Assembly (NCBI GenBank): GCA_963556255.1
Contig: OY744606.1
Coordinates: 72,188,908 to 72,252,907 of the forward strand
From: Allolobophora icterica
Taxonomy: Eukaryota > Annelida > Clitellata > Crassiclitellata > Lumbricidae
Direction of reading: 5' to 3'
Length of the DNA stretch: 64,000 nucleotides
The notes under the pieces were generated by a model. That model did no database searches. It saw nothing but the letters and a program-made list of their open reading frames with translations, and had not been told where the DNA came from. The position numbers and the translations under genes are program-made. Positions within the stretch are counted from its first letter, which is position 1; each line of letters opens with the position of its first letter. This document shows positions 20,897 through 34,000 of the stretch, piece after piece.

Positions 20897-22181
20897 GCAC
20901 TCTTGGTAACATGGGAAAAGTATCTTCAATTAGAGATAGTCCAAAAGAGTGGAATAGCCTAATAGGGCGTTTCCCCGCGAAAAACATCTAACGCGTACAA
21001 CATAAAAAGGTGCAGGCCCTATGTTCGAAAATTTAGCAGATCCTTTTTCGTCTGCGTTCTGTATTGACTTGGCCTCTCTTAGTCGACCTTCAAAGAAGGA
21101 AATTTGTGTTCAGCTGCGCCGCTTGTACAGAAATAGGCTGACTGATGCAGCCGAGTCCGGGTAGCCCCACCCCCACGCAGCAGCCCAGCATCCTGCGGCG
21201 CTGTGGACGGACGGAACTACCACAGCATCTGCAGCGAAATTATTGTGACGAAATGAAGCGTGGCAGTCGGCAAATAGACATAGGCGTTTGTAACATATAC
21301 ACGTCTAATCGAGCGACATCTTTAGGTGCAAAACCGTAACAAATTGCCCGTCCCAGGAAACCTCCCAAGGCCTTCAAATATCGCTGTCCCATCGTTTTTC
21401 TATTGGCCTATACCGCACTCGTGTGCAGGACTGCCGGTATCGTAACACAGAGACCGCGAACAGATGCAACTATGGGCTGGGTGGGCATAGCAATGAAGGC
21501 GGCCAATGTACGATGGAGAGAATTTATCGCATAATTTGTGCAGGCACTGGTCCTCGACGTCATGGCCAAACTCTGCACCCCAACAAGGATGTGCAGACAT
21601 TAACAAGAATGTGCAAAGACGCAAATACAGTGACGGCGCCTATAATGCGTGTTTAGAAATTGACCTCTGATCGATTGCCAAGGGGTGAGAAATTTGTGCG
21701 CTTTTTAGCAAGGACTATACACGTTTGGCAAGTTATTTGCTAAATCTATTTATTTGTACACATGAAGTAATTTTAGATCGAAGAATCGTCGTTGGAATTC
21801 TGGGAGCTTTTTTTACTCCTTAGCTGGCGCCTCCACTGCGTGTGAACACTATCTATTACATGTAGAACGATGGTGTACGCCTACATGAATATACAACATG
21901 TGTACAACTGATATATACGACTCCATTGGCACAGGCAATAATTACAGCCTATATAAGAACGGGAAAAAATATGCAACACCCGATGTACAGCTCCAATTTA
22001 TTGCTGATTCGATCCTCTGTTTAACATTGTTATTGATCAATTAAATACCTTGTTTAACTTAATGTGCAGTCATTGTGACCGTTTGATCGAAAATACCATA
22101 ATTCGTCCTGAAATTGTTCATCAGCTGGAGCCTGTTTGAAATGGTGGCGAAAATATTTCTGATGATCTTCTATTATTATTA

Positions 22182-22230
<49 letters not shown>

Positions 22231-23629
22231 AAAAAAATTTTCCTGGCCACTCTTTTGCTGTGCTGTTGCCCAGTTACACACATTTCTCATGTCTTTTTCA
22301 CTTTAGTTTGCTTATTTTCGTCTTTTATTTCCTTTAAGAGCGTTGTTATTCCTGTCTTTTACTGTAAACTTTCCGTGGGGACCCCTTTTCCAAACCGATT
22401 TCGCGGAAGCCAACACAATACCATAGCCCTCTGCATCACATGGAGGCGTGGGAGTTTCACCTCTGGACTCATACTTCCTCAGTCGTAAGATGGCGGTGCA
22501 GAACCTGCACTATTTTTACGTCCAAATCGTGCCATGAATTTAGCCAGAGCTGCTTCGGTCATGATGACGTCAACAAGGAGCTTCTCCGGGTCGTTTTCGT
22601 CTGAACGCGTGTTCTCAACGGTCGCCTCTTTGTACAGCCATCTGTTACACAAGCAATCATATCAATTTCACACAGATTCGGCGGTTTTCCGATACTGTTC
22701 AACTAAATATAGCATCTAATTTTCAAAGATCTGATTTTTCAAAAGGTCTCGGTATTTGCTTTCTATTTCTGTTCTATTTCTGACACGCCCCATGCAATGA
22801 AACGGTCGTCAAATTATGTGTAGGCGGTAAGCCTAAATACTTTCCACAACAATCAGGTTTGACCCTTGGATTGGATTCAACTCAAGCAGCATGCACAAAG
22901 TGTGCAGTAAGGTTTCAACTGCACTCGGTTTCATAAGACTGCGACTGCTGTCAGCGTTAACATTATTCGTTATGAAATATGTGTAACAGTTTCTGTAACT
23001 GCTAAATATTTAATCTAAGAGCTGTTACTCGTTCTTTATGCCAGACCAACAAGACGAATCGAGTTAGCCTATGGTTTAAAAAACTATTTTCAGTGACAGT
23101 CATGTAATAGTTGTGATGGCCTGCTTGACAAATGTACGCAATTTTCAAAGTTGACAAGATGGAAACACACACTACATGTATGATTACACTGTCAATCTAC
23201 GTATTTTATTATTATTGTATTTATTAAGGGTAGCAGTAGTGACATTAGTGGTAGTATATATATATATATAGTAGGCTATTATATGTATATACATTATACA
23301 TAGTGGTAGTAGTATTAGTAGTAGGGCCTACTAGTAGTAGTAGTAGGTCTAAAATCAGAATCCAGCAGGCCTAGGTGTCAATTTCCATCCATTTGATGAT
23401 GACACAAGACAATTGTTAAACTTGTTACATATGTTTTTGCACAATCGGCTTTCATTGCTATGCATATGATGCAACGATGGGCATTTTAATTATTAAACAA
23501 ATTACTTTACCCTGAAATAATTATAATATCCATTTAAAATGAAAATAAATGTAATAAAATTAAGTAACAACAAATAAAGTGCATATAAAATACATAATAT
23601 TAATAGACAGATAGCCTAGTTTGGAAGCT
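20897..23629. other. Intergenic; (ATT)n at about 22170-22229
   Basis: No gene recognised. It contains an ATT microsatellite, a short TA run near 23256-23270 and TAG repeats near 23300-23345. The piece at 22995-23030 (CTGCTAAATATTTAATCTAAGAGCTG) resembles the inner arm of the foldback element at 44293-44575. Confidence 0.4.
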
Positions 23630-23985
23630 TTTGAGATGTGGATTTGGCGCAGAATGGAGAGGGTCAGCTGGGTGGAGCGCAGGACAAACGAAGAAATCCT
23701 AAAGATGGTATAGAAGAACAAAGGTCCCTGATAGGTACTATACGCGGACGACAGAGGAAATGGATCGGGCACATACTAAGGAGCGACAGCCTACTAAAAG
23801 ACATCATTGAGGGAAGAATGGAGGGGAAGAAGGCGCGAGGAAGACAGAGAACAATGCTACTGGACTGGATGATGACAGAAGAGGGATACAGTGGACTGAA
23901 AAGGGAGGCACAGAATCGAGAAAGATGGCGTCATTGGTCATACGAACCTGCCCAAGGGCAGAGAACATAAAGAAGAAGAAGAGCC
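23630..23985 (+). pseudogene. C-terminal end of a LINE reverse transcriptase, frameshifted
   Basis: The first frame reads [22 protein letters not shown]. After one frameshift near 23710 the second reads [20 protein letters not shown]...[13 protein letters not shown]...LLDWMM...[21 protein letters not shown] and stops. This is the well-known C-terminus of endonuclease/reverse transcriptase LINE proteins of arthropods and marine invertebrates. A short AAGAAGAAG tail follows. The copy is 5'-truncated. Confidence 0.78.
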
Positions 23986-24102
23986 TACCTGATAGTGCAG
24001 GTTTATTTAAAAATTGTCGTTTGAACACATTTATAGTAAATATTATATTTATACGAGATAATAAATTTGGTCGTTACTGGTTAAGCTGATCTTGGGGGGT
24101 CG

Positions 24103-24380
24103 CAGTGGCGGCGATCTGGTTTGACAGGTGGGGAACACTTTTGAAATGATCTGGTAAAAAAGTTTTGAACTGATCTCGTCAAAAAAGTTTTAAAAAAATT
24201 TTTGCGCTCATGCGCGTAAAAATTTGTTGCAAGAAAAATTTTTTCGCGCTCACGCGTGATAAAATTTGCTGACCTTTCTTGCCGCTTCTTCAAAATTGGG
24301 GGGGGGACAAATGTATGGTGTGTCCTCCTCACTCTTAAAGTGGGGTCTTGTCCCCCTCGACCCCCGGAATCGCCGCCCAT
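24103..24380. mobile_element. CAGTGGCGGCGATCT-type MITE, copy 2
   Basis: It starts CAGTGGCGGCGATCTGG and ends GGAATCGCCGCCCAT, sharing termini and G/C-rich subterminal strings with 19455-19925. The interior is shorter and the flanking duplication is not clear. Confidence 0.7.
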
Positions 24381-25119
24381 CGGGGTGGGGCTATATTTAC
24401 GCTTGGCACAGAGCGCAATTATAGCTTGCTACGTTCCTGGGAAAACGTAACATTTTGTAATGCTTGTGTAGAAACCCTTCAGAAGCATAAGGAATTGAAG
24501 GATCAATTGGCTGAAGAGTACAGACAACACAATTTACCAACGGGACATTTCTTTAACCAATCAACGTACATCGTTGGTCATTTACTGATCATTTAGCTGC
24601 TCTGCCTCTCTCTGGTCTCTCTGGCAACTGGACTCGGACCACCAACAGACGTCGATCTCTGGACAACCCCTCGGATACGTCGCAGCGTTCGTGAATAAGC
24701 TGGTGCTCTGCGCTTAGCTTTACAGTGGTGCGTTAGAAATTTGGATATTACAATTACAACTACCATAGTGGGATGACAGGGTGGCTATTCCAGATGACCA
24801 AGAATCACACTCTTGCTACCGGTTCACGCTAACTCAAACTAAATACACTTTCTCCACAGACTGTTTCTGCCCATAAGAGATCCTTCACAATTGCCAACCA
24901 CAAATCACACCACACAATAACATACACTTGGGATTACAGGCAGACCTTAGAAACCTTCTATCACAATGTTTTCAATGTCATTCCTCCAATATAATTTAAT
25001 GCTTCAAATGCAATTATCCACTTAACATTCCAACCAGCATTGTACTTTATATCATTCTGTTGTAACAGCATTTTCTCCCTGAGCGGCGTGAGCGCTCTTT
25101 GTTAGATCAGTTCACTTTA
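24381..25119. repeat. Intergenic with dispersed repeat at 24600-24770
   Basis: AATAAGCTGGTGCTCTGCGC and the following TTAGCTT (24693-24720) recur with one change at 49454-49480. Related sequence is at 38815-38950 (TGGACAACCC..) and near 63624. This is probably a retroposon family; no coding was established. Confidence 0.5.
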
Positions 25120-25376
25120 CTTATTTATTTTATTTTTTATTTCGTATATTTCTATAGCGCCGGATATTTCTATAGCGCCTCCTCAAGTCTACTACTACTC
25201 AGAGATGCTCCCGACTACAGCATTTGATACTGTGTCGGAGTTTTCACGCCAAAGCGCCACGAGCAATTGCAGTGAAGGACTTGCCCAAGGTCCGTACGCA
25301 GCGGCTAGAGTGGGATTCGAACCTGCAACCCTCCGGTCATAAGGCGCCGAACTTACCACTGAGCCACCACGCCCCA
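25120..25376 (-). mobile_element. tRNA-derived SINE, copy 2
   Basis: Reverse orientation of the family at 15229: B box GGTTCGAATCC and A box TGGCTCAGTGGT near 25321-25365, head GGGGCGTGGTGG at 25376. The tail end carries a short duplication of TTTCTATAGCGCC. Confidence 0.88.
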
Positions 25377-25564
25377 CAGTAGCCATAAAGGGTTTTCTTA
25401 AAAGCCCTACATCATCGAAGTCCTAAAAGCCTTATATTGTGGTCTTATGTGTAGTCAATACATAGAATATACATCCCTATTTACCTGACACTTGAGAAAG
25501 AAACAGTCAAACATATCAATGCAGATTTAACTAATCCAATTATCTGCTAATTATCTGCTAATAA

Positions 25565-25790
25565 TGGGTGTGCAATTGTCTAGTGGTTGACATGCTGTGC
25601 AGTCAACTGAAAACCTGCCCAGAGCAGAAATCTGTTTCAAGTCTCCGCCAGGGCACAAATACAGTTCGAGATTTCAGGTCCACTGCACCATATAATGAGT
25701 ACAACGACTGTACACTCTCAGTGGGAAAATCAGGCAACAAGGAAGAGGATTGGCTATCCACCTTCGTATGTTAAGGCTAAGAAATCGAAT
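25565..25790 (+). mobile_element. Possible third tRNA-derived SINE type
   Basis: GTCTAGTGGTTGACATGCTG resembles an A box and GTTTCAAGTCTCC about 60 bp later a B box, followed by non-tRNA sequence up to a TA array. Single copy here; weak evidence. Confidence 0.4.
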
Positions 25791-25799
25791 CCAATCTAA

Positions 25800-25802
25800 T
25801 GA

Positions 25803-25893
<91 letters not shown>
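25800..25893. repeat. (TA)n microsatellite
   Basis: About 45 TA units with one GTA interruption. Confidence 0.95.
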
Positions 25894-25894
<1 letters not shown>

Positions 25895-26108
25895 CACTCT
25901 TATCATATGTCCAAGGCATCAGTCGAGGGTCACTTCAAGTGAAATCCATTTGGAAAACCAAGTCGAAATCTGATAGACAGAGAAAATGAGGCTGGCTTTA
26001 ATAATAGAATGCTCTATTGCTTCTACTTCTGCGGGTGTGTGTGTGCACATGTGTGTCTGTTATTACTGTCTAACAATGCAGTATCAAAACAAAGATTATT
26101 ATTATTCA

Positions 26109-26114
26109 TTTATT
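26109..26114 (-). terminator. Candidate poly(A) signal of the GTPBP6-like gene
   Basis: AATAAA on the minus strand, about 285 bp beyond the proposed stop codon. It supports a terminal exon near 26398. Confidence 0.45.
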
Positions 26115-26397
26115 AACTCCACACGTTGTCATACCGCAACATGGTACAAAACACAAGTTTAGAATAATAATAGAATCAAGAGTTGCTTAACTGTAAATAA
26201 AACTGAATAATGAAGAAACCGGATTCTACTTTAAGGCACCGTACAGAATTCTAGAAATAAAATTAGTATCGTCCCTGGGAGGCAGGGCAAAGTCATGTGG
26301 GCGTGGACGGAGGCTATACTGTCGTCTGAATTTGGGTGGGAACAAATCACGCAGTACGTGGTACAGATTCCGTGATGATTAGCATTGCACTCCTCCT

Positions 26398-29300
26398 TTA
26401 TCCAGGCTTGAGACTGGTACCACCCAAATATATGGCAGTGGCAGAGTTAGTTTCATCTGCTTCTACACACATTTCTCGGTATCCATGTCGATTTTGTAAG
26501 TATTTGAACAACCTATTAAGCCATGCTAGATCTTTTATTACCCTCAGCGATTTCACACAGCAACAGTAATAAGCTCAGAAACTGTGCAACAGAAGCAAAA
26601 TAGATACAATCTTTCACGAGACCTGGTCCTGTTATAATTTCTGTTCTACCTAGAAATTACTATACTTGTTCAAATAATCACCCAGGTGTTTATCAGAAAC
26701 ATAGTTTCTAGAGTGGTCATTTTTAGGCTTTTATTATCAGAGGCAAAGCCTTTATCTAAAGCACAAGGAAAAATTTGAAAATTTTAACTACACAGATAAT
26801 CGTACATCATTGTGCTTTGTGAAGACTTAGTTTCTTGATTAAAATCCTATATGCAATTCTACCCTAACACTTTAACGACAAGAGCTGTATTGTTTCCCAG
26901 TCACTCTCAACGTTAAAGTGTTAACTTAGAATTTCTAGCAAAATCAAAGCAGAAATGTAAACCTCTGAAAGTTGCTGGATAGCTGACATTTGTCACATTT
27001 TCATTCATAAATTCGCCAATTCATTCACAGCAGTTTTTATAATGCCTCTGCCAATATTCTACTCATAACCACTTCAATCCCATTCCTGGAAAAAGAAGAA
27101 AGCTTTCAGGTGATGAATTTCCACTACAAAAGATTATCATCCAAGAGCATGAGATTTAAAATGATTATGACAGGATCTCCATAGCAACAAAAGCTGAATT
27201 TTAAGACTACTTATTGTACTTACGCAAGGTGTTGACCATTTGCAGGGATTCTAAAATGCTTTCTGATTCTACCGGTGGATTTACAGATTGAGTCCTGAAT
27301 TCGATTCTGTAACTCTGACAGACCGAATCCTTCTTTGACTGACAATGCCAAAGAGCCATCCTCCAGTTTTAAGTCATTTAAAAGCCTGCAATCACACAAA
27401 GCCAGCCAAACAAACTCAACTTCATTACTGTAATAATGACCAGTTCTCAAATTACAGTGTTTAAATGCTACATCTGAAACGCAAGTTATAGTAAATCCTG
27501 TTGCAAGAAGACATACTCTGGTACAAATGCTGCTTTTATTTTTTATTATTATTATTATAGAGGAGAGGTGTTATATAGTGCCCCTTCAAGGTTATCTACT
27601 CAGGAGCGCTCCCAGTCCAACTACGGTGAAAAGAGCGGAACAACGTATGAATAAAGAAAGAATATGAGATTAACGTGCCAGTCATCTGAATCAAAGGCCA
27701 AGGTACGTGACCTATAGGTATGATACCCATCAGTTATGAAATAACATCAAAGTAGAGAAGAAAGCAAATATCTTACAACAGTAACTACCTGCTCCAACAA
27801 GGATCTGAAACTCACACTTTCTGTATACTTGCACCAAACACCATATAAACTGTAAAATCATTCTCTCCAAACATTCAAAATGTTCAGGTTATTTAAAGAA
27901 AGAAAAAATCTATTAACTGATCCATTTTATAATTAAACAATCAACAAAAGATATGAACAAGATATGAACATAACCTGCTGTCAAGTAGATCTGCTTTGTT
28001 GCAAACCTCGATCATATTCTCTAGAAGGACGGGAGGCAGTTGAAGGCTTTGCAGTGTCTGTATGACATTCACTTTCTGTGCCGAGGCATCTGGATGTGCG
28101 ATGTCTCGAATGTGGATCAACAAATCCTAGAATTATAAAATAAAAACACCAAATGTAAAATTAATTATAGAATTTTTTTTAATGCCCGAGGTACGAAAAT
28201 CACTCAGGCTCTAAGAAACTAGAATTATAGAATTATTATAGAATTATAAATAAAAACACCAAATGTAAAATGTAATCTAATTGAAAAACTCAGCACTTAT
28301 GGTATTAGGCATACAATAGTTTGATCTAGCGATATTAAAAAGAAAGATCATCCAAAGGTTGATAACTCTAATCTAATCTTTAGGTTTTTGGCCCCGAGAT
28401 ATACAGGATCCCTCAGGGACTTCATTATTAAGTAATGTAGAAAATAAAAAAGTCCAGAATGGCCCTACGTCTGTTTCCTTGCTGGTGAGAGTAACCCTAA
28501 AAACTACCACATTAAAACGCTGTATCGTTAGCGATAGGCATTGGTATAGAAAAGTGGTCTCCTGTGGGTCCCTCGGAACAGTGCACAGCTTTTGTCCCAG
28601 GTTCAAAAGGAAAGTCAGGTCTTCATCACTGATCAGGCCCAGGGTTTCGAAGGCCAAAGGAATGGCGAGGTGTGTGGATAGTTCGGTGTAATTTGTCGAT
28701 TTAGAAGGTCGACGCCCTCGCCGGCAGTTTGGGAGGTATCCGGCAAATAGGAAGTAGCCAGAGTGTTTGTCACGATCACATCCAACAATGCTTTGCCCAA
28801 CATGCCAAGGGATGAGGGTGAGGCCATCTGGTCTCCTGCCCTCTGTCCTCACGAGGCCAGTGGGCTCCTTGGTGGATGGATAGACGGAACGGACCAAGCT
28901 CCGAAAGATCAAATCGTTCAGGAGGTTATATATTTAGGTTACACAGTAGAATAGTTTGATATAGTGATATTAAACAGATCATCACAAGATTGATAATCTA
29001 ATCTAATCTTTAAGATTATACAAATATGCACCAATATATGATAGTGGCTTCTAACTAGAACCATTAGGAAAACCAAAGTTTCATAAAGAAAAGTCAAACA
29101 CAGACTCAAGAGTTGTACAAAACAATAATTTTGCAACTGACTGAATTGCTTGAATTAATGCATAATTAACATATATGTAACAAAAATATCCAATCGTTAA
29201 CCAAAGTCAGCTGAAGAAATACATTTTACTTCATTTAAAACTGAAAACAACCTGTAATTACATGAACTATAATCCACTTAAGGAAACTATTAACCTTCCT

Positions 29301-31020
29301 GAAAACTTACTGCGTTTACAATGTCCTCCAGAGTTGCCGAAAAAGACTCGACTAAAGATGTTGGAATATCCGATATGAAGCCAACAGTATCCACAAACAT
29401 CACCTTCATACGATTAGGAAGGTTACCAGCATGAACTGTCACGTCTAATGTGGCAAAGAGCTGATCCCTTGGTTCCATTGATTGGTCACCTGTCAAAGTC
29501 TTGATCAAACTTGTTTTACCTGTGCAAAAAACATAAACTTTACAGGCCCCACCAAGAAAAAGAATCCATGTAATTCAGCAGCTACTTAAAACGTGCCATA
29601 TTAAGTGATACTTAAATACATACAATTGCATTAAACAAATGTAAGTGGACAATTACATTAAACAGTTCAAACCAGCACTATAAAGTTCACGATGCTATGC
29701 CACATTCTGAGCAGACTTAAAACTCGTACGCTCATCATAAGTGATGCAAAAAGATTTAAGATGGAGTTCAGCCTAACTAGATTTATTCAATGAAATACAA
29801 TAAGCCAGTGGCAAAAAACAATGACATGATAAAGACATTGTATTACAAATTTGAAACACAGGTGTCTGAAAATCTAGAATAGTGCGTCAAGGAGGTACCT
29901 CAAAGGTGCTACATAAATACCGAGTTAAATAGCCAACTACACAAACTACACATGCACGTACACATTGATCCAAAGTAATCATACAGAAACTGAGTAGATA
30001 TAAAGTTAGCTAAAGGTTTAGACCAGTGGTTTTCAACCAGGGTTCCACGGAACCCTTAGGTTCCATAGGCGTTGGCAATAGGTTCCGCCGCAGTTCAATA
30101 GAAATGCTGTTGTTCACTAACATTGTTTCTGTGCACTACATTTGAGTGCTAGAGAAAGTATGTATTGGAAATGTAATATAATAACCAACAACAGAGGTGC
30201 AACTATCTCATATTCAAAGTTTAAAATTCTAAAATAGAAATATGATCCCAGCATCCCAAGTTACAATTACATCTATTTCTTGAAAAAAAATGTATGAGTG
30301 AACTGTGCTGGGTGCGCAAGCAAATTAGCGCCTTGTGTAAGGTTCCATCACTACAAAAAGGTTGGAAACAACTGGTTTAGACACATCTTAGTTCAACCAA
30401 GTCATATTTCTTCCATTTACGAAAAACAGTTCCATTTGATAAGAGAAAGATACAAAACTAAGATTCAAAGAAACAAAGGTACCGGTAAGCGTACTGCTGT
30501 CACAATGCAAGATGGAAGCTTTGCCGTGGTGGAACATGCTCCCAAAATCTTCAACATGAGCTGCATCTACTTTCCATGCCTCTATTTTGCAAGCGATTGA
30601 AGACCATTTGATTTGATTGTGGTTTTGTGTAAGCAAGTCAGAAGCACTCTTATGAGTTTTCCTGACACGGTGCTAAATAAATAAGCATTTACAGTTACAA
30701 TTACTTACAATTACATAGTTCCTAGCCATTCCAGATCTTAGTTACCTGCATTGGTGTATCCAACAACAGCAATGACAGGATACTCATTCCTCTTCCGATT
30801 GGCTCGGAGTAGATCTCTCTGACTCCGTAGCTTGGCCAGCTCTTTCCGCAGCTTTTGTTCTCGTTCCTAATCACAGTCCCCAAACAGAGCAACCATTGGG
30901 GTCAGTTTGACTTAAGTGGGTCGAGAACACTTCACAATGACTGACAAAAATAAAATGAACCAAAGTCAAACCTGAAATTCAACACCTTTCCATATCACAC
31001 CTCTGTTTTGCCGCCGCCGC

Positions 31021-31058
<38 letters not shown>

Positions 31059-34000
31059 CCACCACCACCGTCGTCGTCGTCGTCATCACCACCACCACCA
31101 CCATCATCATTAGCAGCAGCACAGCATTGTTTTGTTCTTCTTCAGATTTCTGATTACATAACCGCATGTGTAGCAAATTTTTGCAAATAATAATCACACC
31201 TCGTTGGTACCTCCTGAAGGTTTAAGCTATCTAAACAAGATGTATACAGTAGTCTCGATAACAAACATGAGTTTATGTAATAAACCAGCTTCTTAAGCCA
31301 GCAGATGGGTGGCCACGACAGAGTTAGGAACTGTCTCATCCTCAGCACATGCAGGCAACTGGCCAGTCCAATTCTTCGCTATCCTAACTCCATTGACTAA
31401 GTTCACTCAAGAATTCTAGTGACGGTATATCAAGTAATGCAATTTCTGTACTGAAATACCTATTAATATGATGTAATAACAGCGCTGTACTGCAGTGACA
31501 TAGCTACCCAAAAGCAATAAAATTAAACACTTGGGAGGTGCAGAGCTTTCTTCTTACCATTAGAAATGTTACAGATGGCAAAACAATTTTTAGTTTATTT
31601 GTCTAATTCATTTGCAATTTAGCAGTCTTAAGCCAAGGAAATAGCAACATTTGTCAACTTTGTTCCTCAAACCTGTTTTTCAGTACAACGGATCAACCTT
31701 ACAAAATGCATCGCTCTAAAGCAAATTCCAAAGGATCCCAAATTTAGATCTAGAATAAGACCATGTTACAACAAAATCCTCATCTTCGTGTAATACTTGT
31801 TATGGCTCCCAAGGATAGCAATACAAGGGATCCTGTGTGAACTTAAGCTCAATAAATCTTAGCACAAACCTGCAGAAGTCGATGCCTAATTTCCAAGTAT
31901 GTTTCACCAGATCCACCGACAAATTTCATTCCTCCTTTCTGCCGTTCTAATGTTCCCGAGTGCATTCCATGCAAGCGAGACCTACAGGTTAATTAAATAA
32001 AAAAGTTTAGATAAGTTCAGAAACATTTGGATCTAGTTAAGCTAAACACGAAATATAAATGTAAAAATTTCAGTTGTAAAAAGATAAGCTCGAATACCTG
32101 TAGTATGGAATTTCAGCCAAGGCAAGTTGCAGTTTTGCCTCTTTTGTCTTTGCACGGGTTTTAAAAATTTGCAATACAAGAGTATACCTGTTCAAAATAC
32201 AAGATAAAAAATTCATAAGATATAATACAAAATAGCTATATTAAAATAAGGTAACTAAGGGTTTAAGTGAGGTAAGGTATGGTAAGTTAGCTGATTTATT
32301 ACACCCTTATTTCAACAATATTTATTAGCTGGACAACATTTCCTAATAGAAATGGCTTTCCATAATGATAAATTCTAGGAAGTTATCGTGTGACAATGAA
32401 TTAACAACATGCAACACTAAAAGATTCTAATACTGAAGTATTCCAGCTCTAGTCAGTAAAACCAGAACATTACTTGACAAAGGTTTGACCAATCTCTATA
32501 AGATAGAGATGAGGTTAAGGAAAAGCAACAATAGTCCAGCCGCTAACAAGAGTTAGAAGTACAAATCTCATGTGCATAATAAACTGCAGATGGCTCAACA
32601 GCTAGCCACTTTGCAAGCAGTCCGTCACAAAATACACATTACAGTGTAAAATATATATAGGTTTTAAGTAATTACCTGTCATAGACTGCAACTCCCCAGC
32701 TGTTCTGTAACTGAGCAAGTTGTGTTGAATTCAGCATATTAAGACCAAGAGCAACTGCAGTCACGCCTGGCATGTTGCGAATCTTATCACCAATTCCTGC
32801 AAAGTTTCCCTTTCCGAAGACAAACTTTTTGTCTATAGCTTTCAGCGAAAAAACTTCCTGAATAACAACGATGGCATGCTCTAATATAGAAACGAGAAGT
32901 CTTTGAATTTATTAAATATACAACACATTACAATAAAGACATAGCTCTAGCAAAATACCTAAATATATCTAATGATAAATTTTATATACATAGTTATATA
33001 AACCATGAAGCATCACTTTCACATTACATGGCACTTTATTTGAAATGTACAACAGAGGCATTTTTTGCTAACTATATCAACAACAGTAATTTGCTCACAG
33101 CGGTTGCAATACATGGCAAATATTTTTCTACATGAACTAATAACACCTGCTAAAAATACTATAAATCATAACAATACTTTAAATAAAATAATGAATATAG
33201 GTTATATAGGTACGGGCAATGAAAGTAACTACTAATTACACGCTAAGAAAAGTCATGTCGGCAACAAGTCACAGCAATGGCTGCTTCTCAACGTAAATGT
33301 AAGGAACTGAGTTTTCCTTTCCTTCTGCTTCTTCTTCATACCTTTATCCACTGATGTATCTAATCTGTGAAACATCTGCAACCAGGTCATACATCCAATT
33401 GCTCGGCATAAGTTGACCCTGTTCTCCTGTTGGTCAAAACCTCCAAAGTGCAGCATTGAAGCTTTGATCCATCTTTCTGGAATAAGTTGCCTAGTCCCTT
33501 ATTACAAGAGATCCTTAGTCCTTTGTCTCTTTCTAAAATCGTTCGGTTCATTGTGGTTTTGTGTTGCCAGGTTGGAAGCACCTCAGAAATCGGTGTTATA
33601 CATTTTCATGATTACAATTACAGACTGATTTCATCAGCACTACAGAACAGATGTTTAATACGTTAAAATTACCTTTTCAACAACTGACCAGTTTGGCAAA
33701 GTCTCCACCAATGCACAAAGTTCAGCCAGTTGAAGATCAACAGTTGTTATTTTAGCGGATTTTGGCACAGACTTAAGACCTGCACAATACACATGCAAAT
33801 GGTTATCCCAGTTCAGATATTTACAGGATACATATAATCTTAATCTTAATCTATAAATATATGAACATAAAGTATATATTTTGTACAATTCATTTAAAAA
33901 CTCTTTCAAGGCACTTGAATATTACTATAAATTTAGCAGATCTATATAGAAAGGTTCATTTTTAAGTACATGGCTTAGACAAGTGCCCATACACGAAGTC

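Noticed and set aside
27020..27089. Alternative last exon of GTPBP6 after TTCTTCTTTTTCCAG
   Set aside because: The acceptor is better but it adds only about 15 residues with no family resemblance; the 26512-26398 exon gives a longer tail and a nearby poly(A) signal. Left open as a finding.
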